DNA of 64,000 nt, from assembly GCA_963971575.1 (NCBI GenBank), contig OZ020616.1:21247713-21311712 (forward strand), in the 5' to 3' direction. Shown piece after piece: positions 43,249-53,252 of this stretch (position 1 is the first letter of the stretch; every line of letters begins with the position of its first letter). A model generated the notes under the pieces. That model saw only the letters and a list, made by a program, of their open reading frames with translations. It made no database searches and was not told the origin of the DNA. Source of the stretch: Liopterus haemorrhoidalis (taxonomy: Eukaryota > Arthropoda > Insecta > Coleoptera > Dytiscidae). Both the position numbers and the translations under genes were made by a program.

Positions 43249-43845
43249 AAACAGTTTGTTCCAAAACAATTTTTTTCTTTCTTAGTTTTCGTCAAGCTGC
43301 AAGAAATTTTCAGCGACTAGGTTAATATTGAAGTACAAAGACACGGAAAAAATGCAGGATAAACTGTTATTACGCACGACGCTGTCCTGCAACGTCTCTG
43401 ACCAGTGGCGTATAAAGGACTCTTGGTTAGGACTGCATACAGCCCGCAATATAATTTTATGTGGCCTTAAAGCGTTAATGAAAAAAAACAAAAAAAAACT
43501 TACATACAAATACGAGCCCTGTCCACTCAGTTAGCCCAGCTATGAAATTTTCAGTTTCTTTAGAAATTATTAAATAATAAGTAAAAGTAAATGCTGCTTT
43601 GTACATTTTTTGCCAATATAATCATATTAGAAGCAAAGGGGTCAAAATTTATTCCGTAATATTTAATTTGTGATTATAAAAATAATATTCGTAAAACAAA
43701 CGTATTTTTTGAGTTCATGTATTCTTGTACTGTATATAAAATAACTTGGTTTTTGCGGTAGCTATGCGTAGTAGGCGTTGGAAAACAAAGTTTTTTTTAT
43801 TGACTGTGATGTATTAAAAGTGTTAAGTCGAAATAATTTTAAAAC

Positions 43846-44931
43846 ATGGGCAGAGGCAAAGCTATTGATGAAAAAATTCGGTTAATCATTGTGAACTTAG
43901 CAAAAACAGGAAAAACCAATTCCGAAATCGGAAAATTATTAGATTTGTCAAGATACAGTATTAGAAATATTGTAAAATTGTACCAAACAAGTGGTTCGGT
44001 TGCCCCAAAGCCCCAGTACGTGAAGAAAACTACACTGACGGACAATGACAAACGTGCATTGAAAAGAATTATTAAGGATGACAGACGTGCTAACTACAGT
44101 CAATTGAGTGTACTGTGGAGCGATGTTGTTGGAAGACGTGTTTCAAGGTCTACATGTCATAAGGAAGCTAAAAAATTAGGATTTGGAACCTATAAAGTAA
44201 TATTTTTTTAATCGGACTCTTAAATATATATTTACAGAAATTTATAAAACTTTCTTAGGCCAAAGAAAAACCATTGTTGACGTCTAAGCAAAATAAAAAC
44301 AGGTTGAAATGCGCAAGAGAACATAAAATATGGAATTGTGAAAAGTGGAACAGCGTGCAATGGAGCGATGAGTCAAGGTTTGAAGTCTGTGTAGGGGACA
44401 ACCGGAGCAGAGTTGTTCGTCAGAAACATGAAGCATATCATTCCGATTGCTTGAAAAGGAAGGTGAAATTTCCAGCAGCTGTCATAGTGTGGGCTTCAAT
44501 GTCTGCAAGAGGTGTAGGAAAACTTCACTTTATCGATGGTATTGTTAACATAGCCAAATATTTAAGTATTTTAGAGGAGTCTCTGTTGCCAACTACGGAA
44601 CATACATTAATCTCTGGGAAGGATTTTATTTTTCAACAAGATGGAGCCGCTTGTCATACGTCAAAAAAATCTTTGGCATGGTTCCGTGATCATTCTGTTC
44701 CCCTTTTAGAGTGGGTTTCAAGTAGCCCAGACTTATCCCCCATCGAGACACTTTGGCACGAAATGAAAAAACGATTGCGTATAACACGCTAGAACAATTC
44801 CAGAATTAAGACTAAAGCTTCGAGAAATATGGGATAATTTTACTCCTCGACAATGCCAAGACCTTGTAGATACTATGCCTAGAAGAATTAATGCCGTTAT
44901 AAAAATGAAAGGTGACGTTACCCAGTGGTAA
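43846..44931 (+). pseudogene. Tc1 transposase with a 62-nt intron and 3' frameshifts
   Basis: Exon 1 (43846-44196) encodes MGRGKAIDEKIRLIIVNLAK with paired helix-turn-helix DNA-binding regions (GKTNSEIGKLLDLSRYSIRN; NYSQLSVLWSDVVGRRVSRS). A GTAATA...TTCTTAG intron (44197-44258) joins GFGTYK in phase to AKEKPLLTSKQNKNRLKCAR. The catalytic DD34E triad is intact: VQWSDESRF, FIFQQDGAACHTS and SPDLSPIETLWHEM, with exactly 34 residues between the second Asp and the Glu. After KKRLRIT two one-base losses shift the frame (near 44788 and 44808). The C-terminus LREIWDNFTPRQCQDLVDTM then follows, ending at the stop 44929-44931. A cut-and-paste transposase acting in the nucleus on ends such as those at 43513 and 51298. 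Probably inactive because of the shifts. Confidence 0.88.
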
Positions 44932-45092
44932 TTTCTGAAATAGGTTTCCAAGTTAATGGCTTTCCAATGGAAATATTATTTTTTTCTTATTAATTTACTT
45001 TAATAGTTGTAAATATTAATGGTAAATCTGTAAAATGTTTAATTGAAAATAAAATATTACCTAGATTTCATAAGCTAAAGTCGGTTTACGGT

Positions 45093-45779
45093 AACTATGA
45101 AATGACGTCACACTTGGTTAATTTAAGTACCAACGTTATGATATGTTTTAATCAACATCAATCCATAACTCAGTTAAAGTCTGTTCCAAACGGTTAAGTG
45201 GAACTAGATTTTGCAATCTAGTTACTTTCATCGTTTAAATCGTGCCTTTCGGCCGTTTTGTTTAAGCTTTGTAAATCATACTTACAATAAACATTTTTTG
45301 GTTAAGGTTAATATCATTTTAAAATGTCATTCTTTATATTTTGATTTTTTGTGTCATTCTTAATACAAATTTCCCATTTATTTATTTTTTTGTCATTAAA
45401 ATATCTAAAAAAAATATTTAATATTGACATATGTCATTCGTTTCCATAGTTTCATTGTTGGAATTTTTAATTTTGACATCCCAACGTGAAAAATGAAATA
45501 ACCCAAGCAAGGTCCCTTCTCGTGACAACCTAAAAGAACTAAATTCCCATTTAGTTCCGCTTAACCGTTTGGAACAGACTGTAGTACATTTATTTATTTA
45601 ATTTTGGTAAATTTTTTCAATGTTGCCGGTTTGAAATTGGATTGTTCAATCGTTATTTGTCAGGTTGACATTTAGGTGTTTAGAAGTTGTTTGATATAAC
45701 CTAACTTTTTTTGACAGTTTACGAATTGGCAACAAGGTGAGTTTTTCAACTGTGACGTCATTTTATAGTTACGGTAAAT
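45093..45779. mobile_element. TIR element (~0.28 kb) carrying a nested MITE
   Basis: Inverted ends TTTACGGTAACTATGAAATG with ACGTCACA following, and the reversed right end TTTACCGTAACTATAAAATG with ACGTCACA following, match over about 28 bases. Interior sequence other than the nested MITE at 45177-45581 is about 280 bp and non-coding. Target duplication not resolved. Confidence 0.65.
45177..45581 (+). mobile_element. TA-flanked MITE, long (405-bp) subtype
   Basis: TA flanks at 45175-45176 and 45582-45583. Ends AAGTCTGTTCCAAACGGTTA and, reversed, CAGTCTGTTCCAAACGGTTA. Subterminal palindrome CTAGATTTTGCAATCTAG follows the left end. It is the same element as 23447-23853 in the opposite orientation, with a few substitutions over ~405 bp. 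Confidence 0.88.
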
Positions 45780-46124
45780 GGAGTTTATTCGCATTCTGTT
45801 AATAGGGGATACGCATAAAATTTGTATTTCCTTAAAACTACATTATTTTGATATGTTAATGTTAGTTATGTCACCTAACAAAACAAAAATCACATTTTAA
45901 TTAACATTATAGCCAAATTTTTTAATTAAAATATTGTAAATTTGAAATATTCCGAGCACGGGGCGAAGGTTGCCGAGTAGAAACGACTGAGTATGACGTC
46001 AAACGATAGGGTTTTCACATCACAGATACAGACAGCTACAACATAATCTTCACACGTGTGTGTATTGTATTGTTCGAGAGTTTTGTATTTGTTTTTAAAC
46101 AATTTTTCACGCATTTATTATTAA

Positions 46125-46223
46125 AATGGCAGATAAAGATTTTGTTAGGGCTCAGAGTGATAATTTATCCAACATGCGTGATGCATTTATGCTCACAAAC
46201 ATAAAATTTACTTTTTTCTGAAA
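46125..46223 (+). other. Short start-like frame inside element Y
   Basis: An ATG in good context (AAAATGG) opens a 32-codon frame, MADKDFVRAQSDNLSNMRDA, that ends at TGA at 46221-46223. It may be the first codons of a gene captured or retained by a deletion derivative. No family is recognised. Confidence 0.3.
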
Positions 46224-46353
46224 TATCGGTTTTATTTCGCCCCATAGCTTCCAGCCACAAATTTCGCAAATTTTTCAAATGATATAAATTGTTTTTTTGG
46301 ATTTCTAGTTGAACTAATTGTGCACATCGGTACTGAACAATATTTTCGATTAT

Positions 46354-46505
46354 TGTAATGTATTATTTTGTGTATTGGTGATAACAGAGTCAAACTCAGG
46401 GTCGGAATTGACAAGTCCGGACCAATTATTAAACAGTCTTAATCGAGCGTTTGTTGCGAACAGTTATTTCTATACCTCACCCACGCCCGTCCTTAGAATA
46501 TTACA
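46354..46505 (+). repeat. Gypsy 5' LTR
   Basis: TGTAATGTATTATTTTGTGT to GAATATTACA. Appears identical to 50693-50844. Confidence 0.93.
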
Positions 46506-46525
46506 GTTGGCGACGAGGATTAAAA
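46506..46525 (+). other. Primer-binding site of the gypsy element
   Basis: TTGGCGACGAGGATTAAAA directly after the 5' LTR. TGGCGAC... at this place is common in gypsy elements. The tRNA is not identified here. Confidence 0.6.
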
Positions 46526-46552
46526 AGAAATAGTGTTAATATTGTGGCAAAA

Positions 46553-49500
46553 ATGGCAGAAGTAAATTCAGTTGGACATTTACGTGAATTTGATGTAAAA
46601 TCAACAGATTGGACAATTTATAAAGCGCGTTTAGAGCAGTATTTCATTGCAAATGAAATTAACTCGGCAGATCGTAAACGTGCAATATTGTTAAATGTAT
46701 GTAGTGAGGAATCGTATCGGTTAGTGTATAACTTGTGCGTACCGACAAATCCAGAATTAAAATCATACGAACAATTAGTCCAGTTATTGAACAGTTACTG
46801 TGCTCCGAAAAAGTCAACATTTGCAGAAAGATATAAATTTTATAATGCAAAGAAAGACAATAATGAAACAATTTATGAGTGGGCAACACGAGTTCGTAGT
46901 TTGGCGTCACATTGTGCATTCGGACCAGAACTGGAATCAGCAATGCGTGATAGATTCGTGATGGGGCTAAATAAAGGGTTCATCATGGACAGGGTGTTCG
47001 AGGAGGATGCAGCAACATTAACGTTCGAGAAAGCCATCCAGATCGCGGCAGCGAAGGAGGCAAGCAGACATAATTATGAAGCAGATGTATGTATCAAGCA
47101 AGAAAATGACGATATTCATCGGTTAGCGGGAAAACGGCGCGAAGCAGGCAGAGGCAACGCAGCTACAGCAACGCACACCGAGAAAAGCCGACCGGGCACG
47201 AGCAGCGAAGGCAGAGACTTCACCGGCAGGCGCCCGAACAAGCCATGCAAGGTTTGCGGGAAAAATCATTTTTTTGATAAGAAATGCAAATTTAGTGAGT
47301 ATCAGTGTCATGTGTGTGGTGTGAAAGGTCATTTGGCAGCAGTGTGTAGGAAAAAAACGCATGCGCAGTCCAAACAGACAAATAATTACATGGAAGATGT
47401 GTTGTTTCATATGAAATGTCATAAAGATAAACCTATGTTTATAGAATTAATTGTTGAAAAATTGTATTGTAAATTTGAAATTGATACGGGTGCTAGCGTA
47501 TCAGTCATTTCTGAAAAATTTTATGAATCGAATTTCAAAAATGTTTGGTTAAATAAAGTAAACAATATTTTAACTACATATGAAGGTAGTAAAATTTACC
47601 CATTGGGCAAAATAAAAGTCGATGTAAAGTATAATAATATTAAAAAATCATTATTTTTGTATGTTATTAGAAACGGTAGTGTACCATTAATGGGTAGAGA
47701 TTGGATTCATGAGTTTAATTTAGGTATAAGTGAAATAAAAACACTAAAAAGTAAAGAGCTAACGTTACCAAATTTATTTAAAATTTATAAAGAAGTATTT
47801 TTAACAGAATTAGGTACTTTTAATAAAAGCGTAGAAACAATAAAAATTAAAAAGGATGTTACGCCAAAATTTTTTAAGCCGAGACCATTACCATATGCGA
47901 TTCGCGAAAAGGTGGAACAGGAAATAGAGCGATTAGTACGATTGAAAGTATTAATACCGGTTAACTATAGTAATTGGGGAACACCGGTGGTACCGATTAT
48001 AAAAAAGGATGGGTCAGTACGATTATGCGGGGACTATAAGGTCACGATAAATCCAGTATTAGAAGTAGACAAATATCCTTTGCCGCGGATTGAGGATTTA
48101 TTTACTCAGTTACAAGGGGGTCAATATTTTTCAAAAATGGATTTGTCACATGCTTATCAGCAAATCTTATTAGATGAGAAATCTAGAGAACTGACAACCA
48201 TAAGTACACATAAGGGGTTGTTCATGTATACGAGATTACCATTCGGAGTTGCATGTTCGCCAGCAAAATTCCAAAAAATTATGGAAGCCATGTTACAAGG
48301 CATAGAAGGGGTTATATGTTTTTTGGATGACGTATTAATAACCGGGGAAAATCGCGAAGAGCATATGAAAAGATTAGCGGAGGTATTAGATAGATTTAAA
48401 AATTGTGGGTTAAGAGTAAGCAAGGAAAAATGTGAATTTTTTAAAGATTCGGTAGTGTATTTAGGATACAAAATTGATAGTGAAGGTTTACATACGACAG
48501 AAACGAAAATAGCGGCAATCAAGGAAGCAAAAAGACCTACTGATATAACGCAATTGAAAGGTTTCTTAGGGTTAATAAATTATTATAATAAATTTATACA
48601 AAATGCAGCAGAAACTTTAGGGCCTCTGTATGAATTGTTAAAGAAAAATAAAAAATGGACATGGACGCGGGATTGTGAAACATCATTTAAAAAAATAAAA
48701 AGGGTATTGATAGAAGCCCCCGTTTTAGTGCATTATAATCCCGAGTGGCAATTAAAGTTAACGGTGGACGCGTCCGACTACGGTATCGGCGCAGTGTTGG
48801 CGCATATTTTGCCATCCGGGGAAGAAAAGCCAGTGGCGTACGCTTCACGCACACTTAACAAAAGTGAACACAACTATTCACAAATAGAAAAAGAAGGTCT
48901 CGCGGTAATTTTTGGATTATTTAAATTTAATCAATATTTATGGGCGCGTACTTTTATTTTAGTTACGGATCACAAACCTTTAGTGAGTATTTTTAATCCT
49001 AAAAAGGGCATTCCGCAAATGACGTCCAGACGTCTACAAAATTGGGCATTAACATTATCTAATTACAATTTTGAAATAGAATATATTGAGTCCAAGAAAA
49101 ATTGCGCGGATGCGTTGTCTCGGCTACCCCTAGAAAATACGAACAGTGAAGAGGATTCACTGCTTCGAGATGAATTAAAATATATCCGGCAAAATAATCA
49201 ATTACCGTTGAATATAGAGCAGATGCAAGTAGAATCTAAAAAGGATAAAATCCTAAGCCAAGTATTCAAGTGGGTAAAAAACGGATGGCCTAAAACAGTT
49301 TCAGATTCGTTTAAACCATATTTTTTGGCAAAAGAATCTTTATCGGTTCAGGAGGGTTGTTTGCTTTTTGGTTACAGAGTAGTTATTCCCCAAAGTTGTC
49401 GGAAATATGTTTTAAACGAAGTACATAAGTCGCATATGGGCATTACGAAAACAAAATCATTAGCGCGATCGTATGTGTGGTGGCCACGGCTAGGCAGGGA

Positions 49501-50584
49501 CATCGAGACACATTGTAAGGAATGTGATATTTGCATGAAATATCAGAATTCCCCTCCAAAATCGGAACTCAAGGTATGGCCTTGGCCTACCAATCCGTGG
49601 GATAGAGTTCACGTGGATTATTTAGGGCCAATTAAGGGTAATTATGTTTTTATTTTAGTAGACGCTTATACAAAATGGATTGAAGCGATAATTACAAAAA
49701 GTATAACTTCACTGACTACTATCAACATATTACGAAATATTTTTTCAAGATTTGGGGTACCTAGAGTAATGGTTTCAGACAATGGGACACAGTTTGTGTC
49801 AAAAGAATTTAAAAGTTTTTTAAATGATAACGGAATAAAGGCACAAACGAGCGCTCCATATCATCCCGCCACCAATGGCGCAGCCGAAAACGCAGTGAAA
49901 ACCGTTAAACGAGCTATTTTGAAAATAATAGAAAATAATGCAGCAAATTTAAATGTGTTAGGTCTGAATAATTTCTTATTAGACTACAGAAACACCGAAC
50001 ATTGTACCACGGGACGTAGTCCAGCGGAACTCATGTTCGGTAGGAAATTAAATACGCGTTTAGATTTAATTAGACCGAGAGTAAATCAAAATAATCAAAA
50101 GACTAAAATGATTTTAAGTAGAGAAGTGGTAAGGAAACAGGTAGAAAGGAAACAAAATAAACAAAAAGAATATTATCAAGGGAAAAGTTTAAGGAAATTT
50201 AATGATAATGAAAAGGTATTAGTTAAAGAATATTTGGGAAATAAGTCGTTTTGGACAGAGGGGATAGTAAAAGAAAAATTAGGTTCTCGAAATTATATCA
50301 TTTATGTTCCAAAAGTACAAGAAAATTGGAAACGTCATGTTAACCAAATTCGTAAAGGCAAAATGAGTCAAAATACTAGTATTCCGGTAGATAATAATAG
50401 TATTGTTGTTCCTAATAGTGATGTAGTGGTAGAAAATAACAGAACGGTGCCTTGGTGCGAAATATTGCCAGTTAACGAGACGAGCCCAATAGTTACAAAT
50501 CCGCCTGTTTTGGAAAATGTAACGGAACGTACTAAACGGAAAATTAAACCACCTGATAGATTAACATATCCTCGTAATAAATAA
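46553..50584 (+). CDS. Gypsy Gag-Pol polyprotein, intact single ORF
   Basis: I start at the ATG at 46553 (MAEVNSVGHLREFDVKSTDW), because the in-frame codons before it lie in the LTR and primer site. Gag runs to a double zinc knuckle (CKVCGKNHFFDKKC then CHVCGVKGHLAAVC, ~47250-47350). Pol follows without a stop: protease FEIDTGASVSVIS; reverse transcriptase with YFSKMDLSHAYQQILL and CFLDDVLITG; RNase H with LTVDASDYGIGAVLAH and VTDHKPLVSIF; integrase H2C2 zinc-binding region (HKSHMGITKTKSLAR to CKECDICMKYQ) and core with HVDYLGPIKG, VSDNGTQFV and NGAAENAVKT; then a C-terminal KRHVNQIRKG. About 1343 residues, no damage. It would supply particle protein, protease, RT and integrase for copy-and-paste transposition. 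Confidence 0.96.
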   Translation: MAEVNSVGHLREFDVKSTDWTIYKARLEQYFIANEINSADRKRAILLNVCSEESYRLVYNLCVPTNPELKSYEQLVQLLNSYCAPKKSTFAERYKFYNAKKDNNETIYEWATRVRSLASHCAFGPELESAMRDRFVMGLNKGFIMDRVFEEDAATLTFEKAIQIAAAKEASRHNYEADVCIKQENDDIHRLAGKRREAGRGNAATATHTEKSRPGTSSEGRDFTGRRPNKPCKVCGKNHFFDKKCKFSEYQCHVCGVKGHLAAVCRKKTHAQSKQTNNYMEDVLFHMKCHKDKPMFIELIVEKLYCKFEIDTGASVSVISEKFYESNFKNVWLNKVNNILTTYEGSKIYPLGKIKVDVKYNNIKKSLFLYVIRNGSVPLMGRDWIHEFNLGISEIKTLKSKELTLPNLFKIYKEVFLTELGTFNKSVETIKIKKDVTPKFFKPRPLPYAIREKVEQEIERLVRLKVLIPVNYSNWGTPVVPIIKKDGSVRLCGDYKVTINPVLEVDKYPLPRIEDLFTQLQGGQYFSKMDLSHAYQQILLDEKSRELTTISTHKGLFMYTRLPFGVACSPAKFQKIMEAMLQGIEGVICFLDDVLITGENREEHMKRLAEVLDRFKNCGLRVSKEKCEFFKDSVVYLGYKIDSEGLHTTETKIAAIKEAKRPTDITQLKGFLGLINYYNKFIQNAAETLGPLYELLKKNKKWTWTRDCETSFKKIKRVLIEAPVLVHYNPEWQLKLTVDASDYGIGAVLAHILPSGEEKPVAYASRTLNKSEHNYSQIEKEGLAVIFGLFKFNQYLWARTFILVTDHKPLVSIFNPKKGIPQMTSRRLQNWALTLSNYNFEIEYIESKKNCADALSRLPLENTNSEEDSLLRDELKYIRQNNQLPLNIEQMQVESKKDKILSQVFKWVKNGWPKTVSDSFKPYFLAKESLSVQEGCLLFGYRVVIPQSCRKYVLNEVHKSHMGITKTKSLARSYVWWPRLGRDIETHCKECDICMKYQNSPPKSELKVWPWPTNPWDRVHVDYLGPIKGNYVFILVDAYTKWIEAIITKSITSLTTINILRNIFSRFGVPRVMVSDNGTQFVSKEFKSFLNDNGIKAQTSAPYHPATNGAAENAVKTVKRAILKIIENNAANLNVLGLNNFLLDYRNTEHCTTGRSPAELMFGRKLNTRLDLIRPRVNQNNQKTKMILSREVVRKQVERKQNKQKEYYQGKSLRKFNDNEKVLVKEYLGNKSFWTEGIVKEKLGSRNYIIYVPKVQENWKRHVNQIRKGKMSQNTSIPVDNNSIVVPNSDVVVENNRTVPWCEILPVNETSPIVTNPPVLENVTERTKRKIKPPDRLTYPRNK

Positions 50585-50679
50585 AATCTCTTACGAGTTT
50601 ATGATAAATGTATTATGTAAATATTTTTGGATTTGTAATTGTATTAATTGTCTAAATAAATGTATAGATAAGTTTCTAA

Positions 50680-50692
50680 TTAAGGGTGGAAA
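50680..50692 (+). other. Polypurine tract of the gypsy element
   Basis: AATTAAGGGTGGAAA ends directly at the 3' LTR start, the expected plus-strand primer. Confidence 0.75.
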
Positions 50693-50844
50693 TGTAATGT
50701 ATTATTTTGTGTATTGGTGATAACAGAGTCAAACTCAGGGTCGGAATTGACAAGTCCGGACCAATTATTAAACAGTCTTAATCGAGCGTTTGTTGCGAAC
50801 AGTTATTTCTATACCTCACCCACGCCCGTCCTTAGAATATTACA
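50693..50844 (+). repeat. Gypsy 3' LTR
   Basis: Same 152 bases as the 5' LTR; followed by ATTAT duplication. The small open frame 50714-50896 is read through the LTR and not a gene. Confidence 0.93.
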
Positions 50845-51399
50845 ATTATGTTTCGAAATACTGGGGCCTGGATCTTCCATATTTTATATATTTTAATATA
50901 AAATTTAATTCGGTAAACATGTATAAATTGTTTTTATAGAATTAAACTTTATTTTAATTAAAATCACTCTCCTTTACATAACCTATAAAAGTTACACAAA
51001 CAAATAATTCACAACAGACTATGTTCGCTGCATAAACAACCGTTCGCTGGATTGGCTAGTAGTCTCATGCGTCAGTTAGAAAGGATTATGACGTCACACG
51101 TCGTTTTCGCGCGCTACATACATTTTTGATTTTTTAAAGCCTTCAAATTAAAAAAAAAAAAATTAAAAACTGTTTTTTATGTTTATATACAACAAGAGGA
51201 ATATAATAAAAAAATAAAAAAAAATCATGCCTATCCCCTATTGAACACCAATAAGTAAAAATTTCGTAGCTGGGCCAACTGATAGTGGACAGGGCTCGTA
51301 TACTTAAAAATGTATATTTGCTGTTGGATATTGATATTTATATCAAAACCAAAAAGAGATGATAATTTCTATATGTGTTACTAAAAAAAAAAAATAATT

Positions 51400-51600
51400 G
51401 TTAATCCGTGTATCAAAAACTTTCATTTGATATTCTTCAAAATTTTACAATTATTTTTTTTTTTTTCGATAAATACATATTTGTATATATTTTGCACGGG
51501 ATATATTTTTGTCTTTGTATTTCTCATAAATGTGCCACAATTTCTACCGAACAGACAGACTCATGTGACGGAATAAATATTTCTTGGTTGTACGAGTATT
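51400..51600. repeat. Repeat C, short third copy
   Basis: It shares AAATACATATTTGT-TATAT, CACAATTTCTACCG-ACAGAC and CATG-TGACG with 39480-39680. It lies in the right arm of the hAT MITE. Confidence 0.5.
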
Positions 51601-51932
51601 TTAAATTTGTTAAATTTTAATTTCATTGGACCTTAAGGGAGGCACGTACCCTCTGTGCCCCCCCCCTAAATACGCCACTGTCTCTGACATAAATTCTGTA
51701 GGGTGACGAAAGCTATGTTTACGTATGCTTTGCGTATGTTTGAGAGTCGAAAATCAATATTGATTAAAATTAAGACGTTCCTAAGTCACGTCATGTTCAA
51801 ACATTCTGTACGAAATCATTAAAATTTGTAGAACTTATTTTCTTTTTGCTAATCTAAGTTGGCCAAACTGTTAACAGAATGAAATATATCAGTTTTTATG
51901 TTTTGATATTTGATATTATTATTAAAACTAAC

Positions 51933-52221
51933 CTGAATTATCAAAACTTGCTAATTTACTAGAATAACGATGTTGATATCCCAGAGTGCCAAGATTGTTC
52001 TCATCAATTGTCTCGTAATGGTCCTCTGCTTCGACTAGATGCGGTTGCGGGGGTGGAGGAACCGGTGGTGGCAGATGTGGCCCCGCACGATATGAACAAG
52101 TACCATCAGATACGTAATGTTGAGTTCCACCTCTAGGTGTCAGTGCTGCCCATACCATACGATTATCCCCAATATCACCAGTTGCTTGGTGTATTCGGGA
52201 TTTGGCTGTTGCTGTTGGAAC
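51933..52221 (-). CDS. Host membrane protein, internal exon (cytoplasmic)
   Basis: The exon is bounded by an acceptor TTTACAG (exon starts 52221) and a donor TTCAG|GTTAGT (intron starts 51932). It is 289 nt long, enters in phase 0 from the exon at 62510 and leaves in phase 1, exactly what the last exon needs. The product begins VPTATAKSRIHQATGDIGDN, continues RMVWAALTPRGGTQHYVSDG, has a proline run LPPPVPPPPQPH, the tyrosine motif HYETIDEN and ends SSKLASFDNS. Proline runs and YxxI-type tyrosines suggest an adaptor-binding cytoplasmic tail. An earlier acceptor (CTTTCAG) would add four codons. The gene family is not recognised. Confidence 0.78.
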
Positions 52222-52356
52222 CTGTAAATCAAACTGAAAGACGTTAGATTTTATTAATTTCTGTGCATTAGCGTATATCACGTGATATACGCCATGTTTG
52301 ATCATATGATCATACCCAATGAGGTAGTATAACATAGAGACTGAACGAGGACGAGT

Positions 52357-53034
52357 TGTTATGAAGCTAACACCTCTTTAGGCGGGGAAACGGGGGCTGC
52401 CCCGAGGAGTTGTACAGTTTGCATACATCAATGTTTTACCGATAAAAATTGGAAGTAAAAATATATTTTTTTAATACTGTAAACTGTAAATTTTAATAAA
52501 ATAAATTTCATAAATAATATTAAATTAACCTGAATTTATTAGTATATATTTAAGATAATTAGTAGGTTTCTAAATTACATACATTTAAAATATAATATGA
52601 TTTTTTCTTTCTAAATTTAAAACAGGCATACATATATTAAATCATTTATTCCATGATAAATTAAAATTTAGCTGACAAATTATAAAGATGTATATCTATT
52701 AATCAATGCTGGGTAAAATAATTTTTTAAGGAAAAACTATGTGTAACATTTTAATGTAACATTACTTTTTAGTATTTAATATACTACGTAGTTGAAATAC
52801 AGTTCGCAATTCTTAAAATGCAATTTACGGCAATATTATTAAAAGTTGAAAGATGATGAAAAGGTAAAATAGTGAAATAGAAAAAAATAACACAACAAAA
52901 CAATCATAAACACAATATGGCGCCGGCATTTTTCTTAGCAATAGCTGAATAAAATAAATGTAAATTAGGCAAATTGTTCTACTCCTCGGGGCGAATCCCC
53001 CTTTCGTCTCCATAGGATCTTGGCTTCATAACAA
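52357..53034. mobile_element. MITE with long terminal inverted repeats (678 bp)
   Basis: The ends share TTGTTATGAAGC and an inner block CCCCGAGGAGT-G-ACA with G-rich and C-rich runs between. The two arms match imperfectly over about 60 bases (52357-52420 and 52975-53034). The centre is AT-rich and non-coding. The minus-strand open frame 52825-53013 merely reads the right arm. Superfamily not assigned. Confidence 0.65.
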
Positions 53035-53252
53035 ACAGTGCTAAGGCATAGAGCGTGCTGTGTCTATTCATATGACGTCAATGATCATACCTATTTTTAA
53101 TATTTCTATGTTGCTTATCCTAGCCAAATTATTAAGCCGACCAACAGAGATAGAAATAAATGTACACTGATAGCGATACGCGTGTACGTTGGTTTAGATA
53201 TTATAGTTAGTTTACAATATAAATAAATAGAAATTGTAATGATACATTTATT
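53035..53252. other. Non-coding intron sequence
   Basis: Nothing recognised other than AT-rich DNA leading to an AAAT run. Confidence 0.35.

Larger units (their letters stand above)
46354..50844 (+). mobile_element. Ty3/gypsy LTR retrotransposon, full length and intact
   Basis: Two 152-bp LTRs (46354-46505, 50693-50844) appear identical, start TG and end CA. The 5 bases ATTAT flank both sides (46349-46353, 50845-50849). A primer-binding region (TTGGCGACGAGGAT) follows the 5' LTR and a purine tract (AAGGGTGGAAA) precedes the 3' LTR. One open frame encodes Gag and Pol together, and no env is present. The arrangement is like the Mag lineage. Identical LTRs indicate a recent insertion. Confidence 0.95.
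45801..51242. mobile_element. Unclassified TIR element Y (~0.95 kb) hosting a gypsy element
   Basis: Left end AATAGGGGATACGCATAA and reversed right end AATAGGGGATAGGCATGA form an inverted repeat of about 18 bases. Without the gypsy element about 950 bp remain. The left part contains the short frame at 46125. Flanking 3-base repeats are ambiguous (TTA versus TGA), so PIF/Harbinger is possible but unproven. Confidence 0.5.
43513..51298 (+). mobile_element. Tc1-type element (~1.66 kb) interrupted by two nested insertions
   Basis: Ends starting CGAGCCCTGTCCACTCAGTT at the left and, reversed, CGAGCCCTGTCCACTATCAG at the right form a ~40-bp inverted repeat, flanked by TA (43511-43512, 51299-51300). 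Without the insertions at 45093-45779 and ~45801-51242 the element would be about 1.66 kb, a normal Tc1 size. It contains a DD34E transposase gene in plus orientation starting about 330 bp from the left end. Confidence 0.78.
43403..51680. mobile_element. hAT MITE (~0.49 kb) hosting a nest of other elements
   Basis: TCTCTGAC occurs immediately outside both ends (43395-43402 and 51681-51688). The ends are CAGTGGCGTATAAAGGAC and, reversed, CAGTGGCGTATTTAGGGGGG. Its own sequence is only 43403-43510 and about 51301-51680; the rest is a Tc1 element with further insertions. The right portion holds a copy of repeat C. No hAT transposase is encoded. Confidence 0.82.

Noticed and set aside
50714..50896. 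60-codon frame after the gypsy element
   Set aside because: Lies within the LTR; the same peptide occurs in the 5' LTR.
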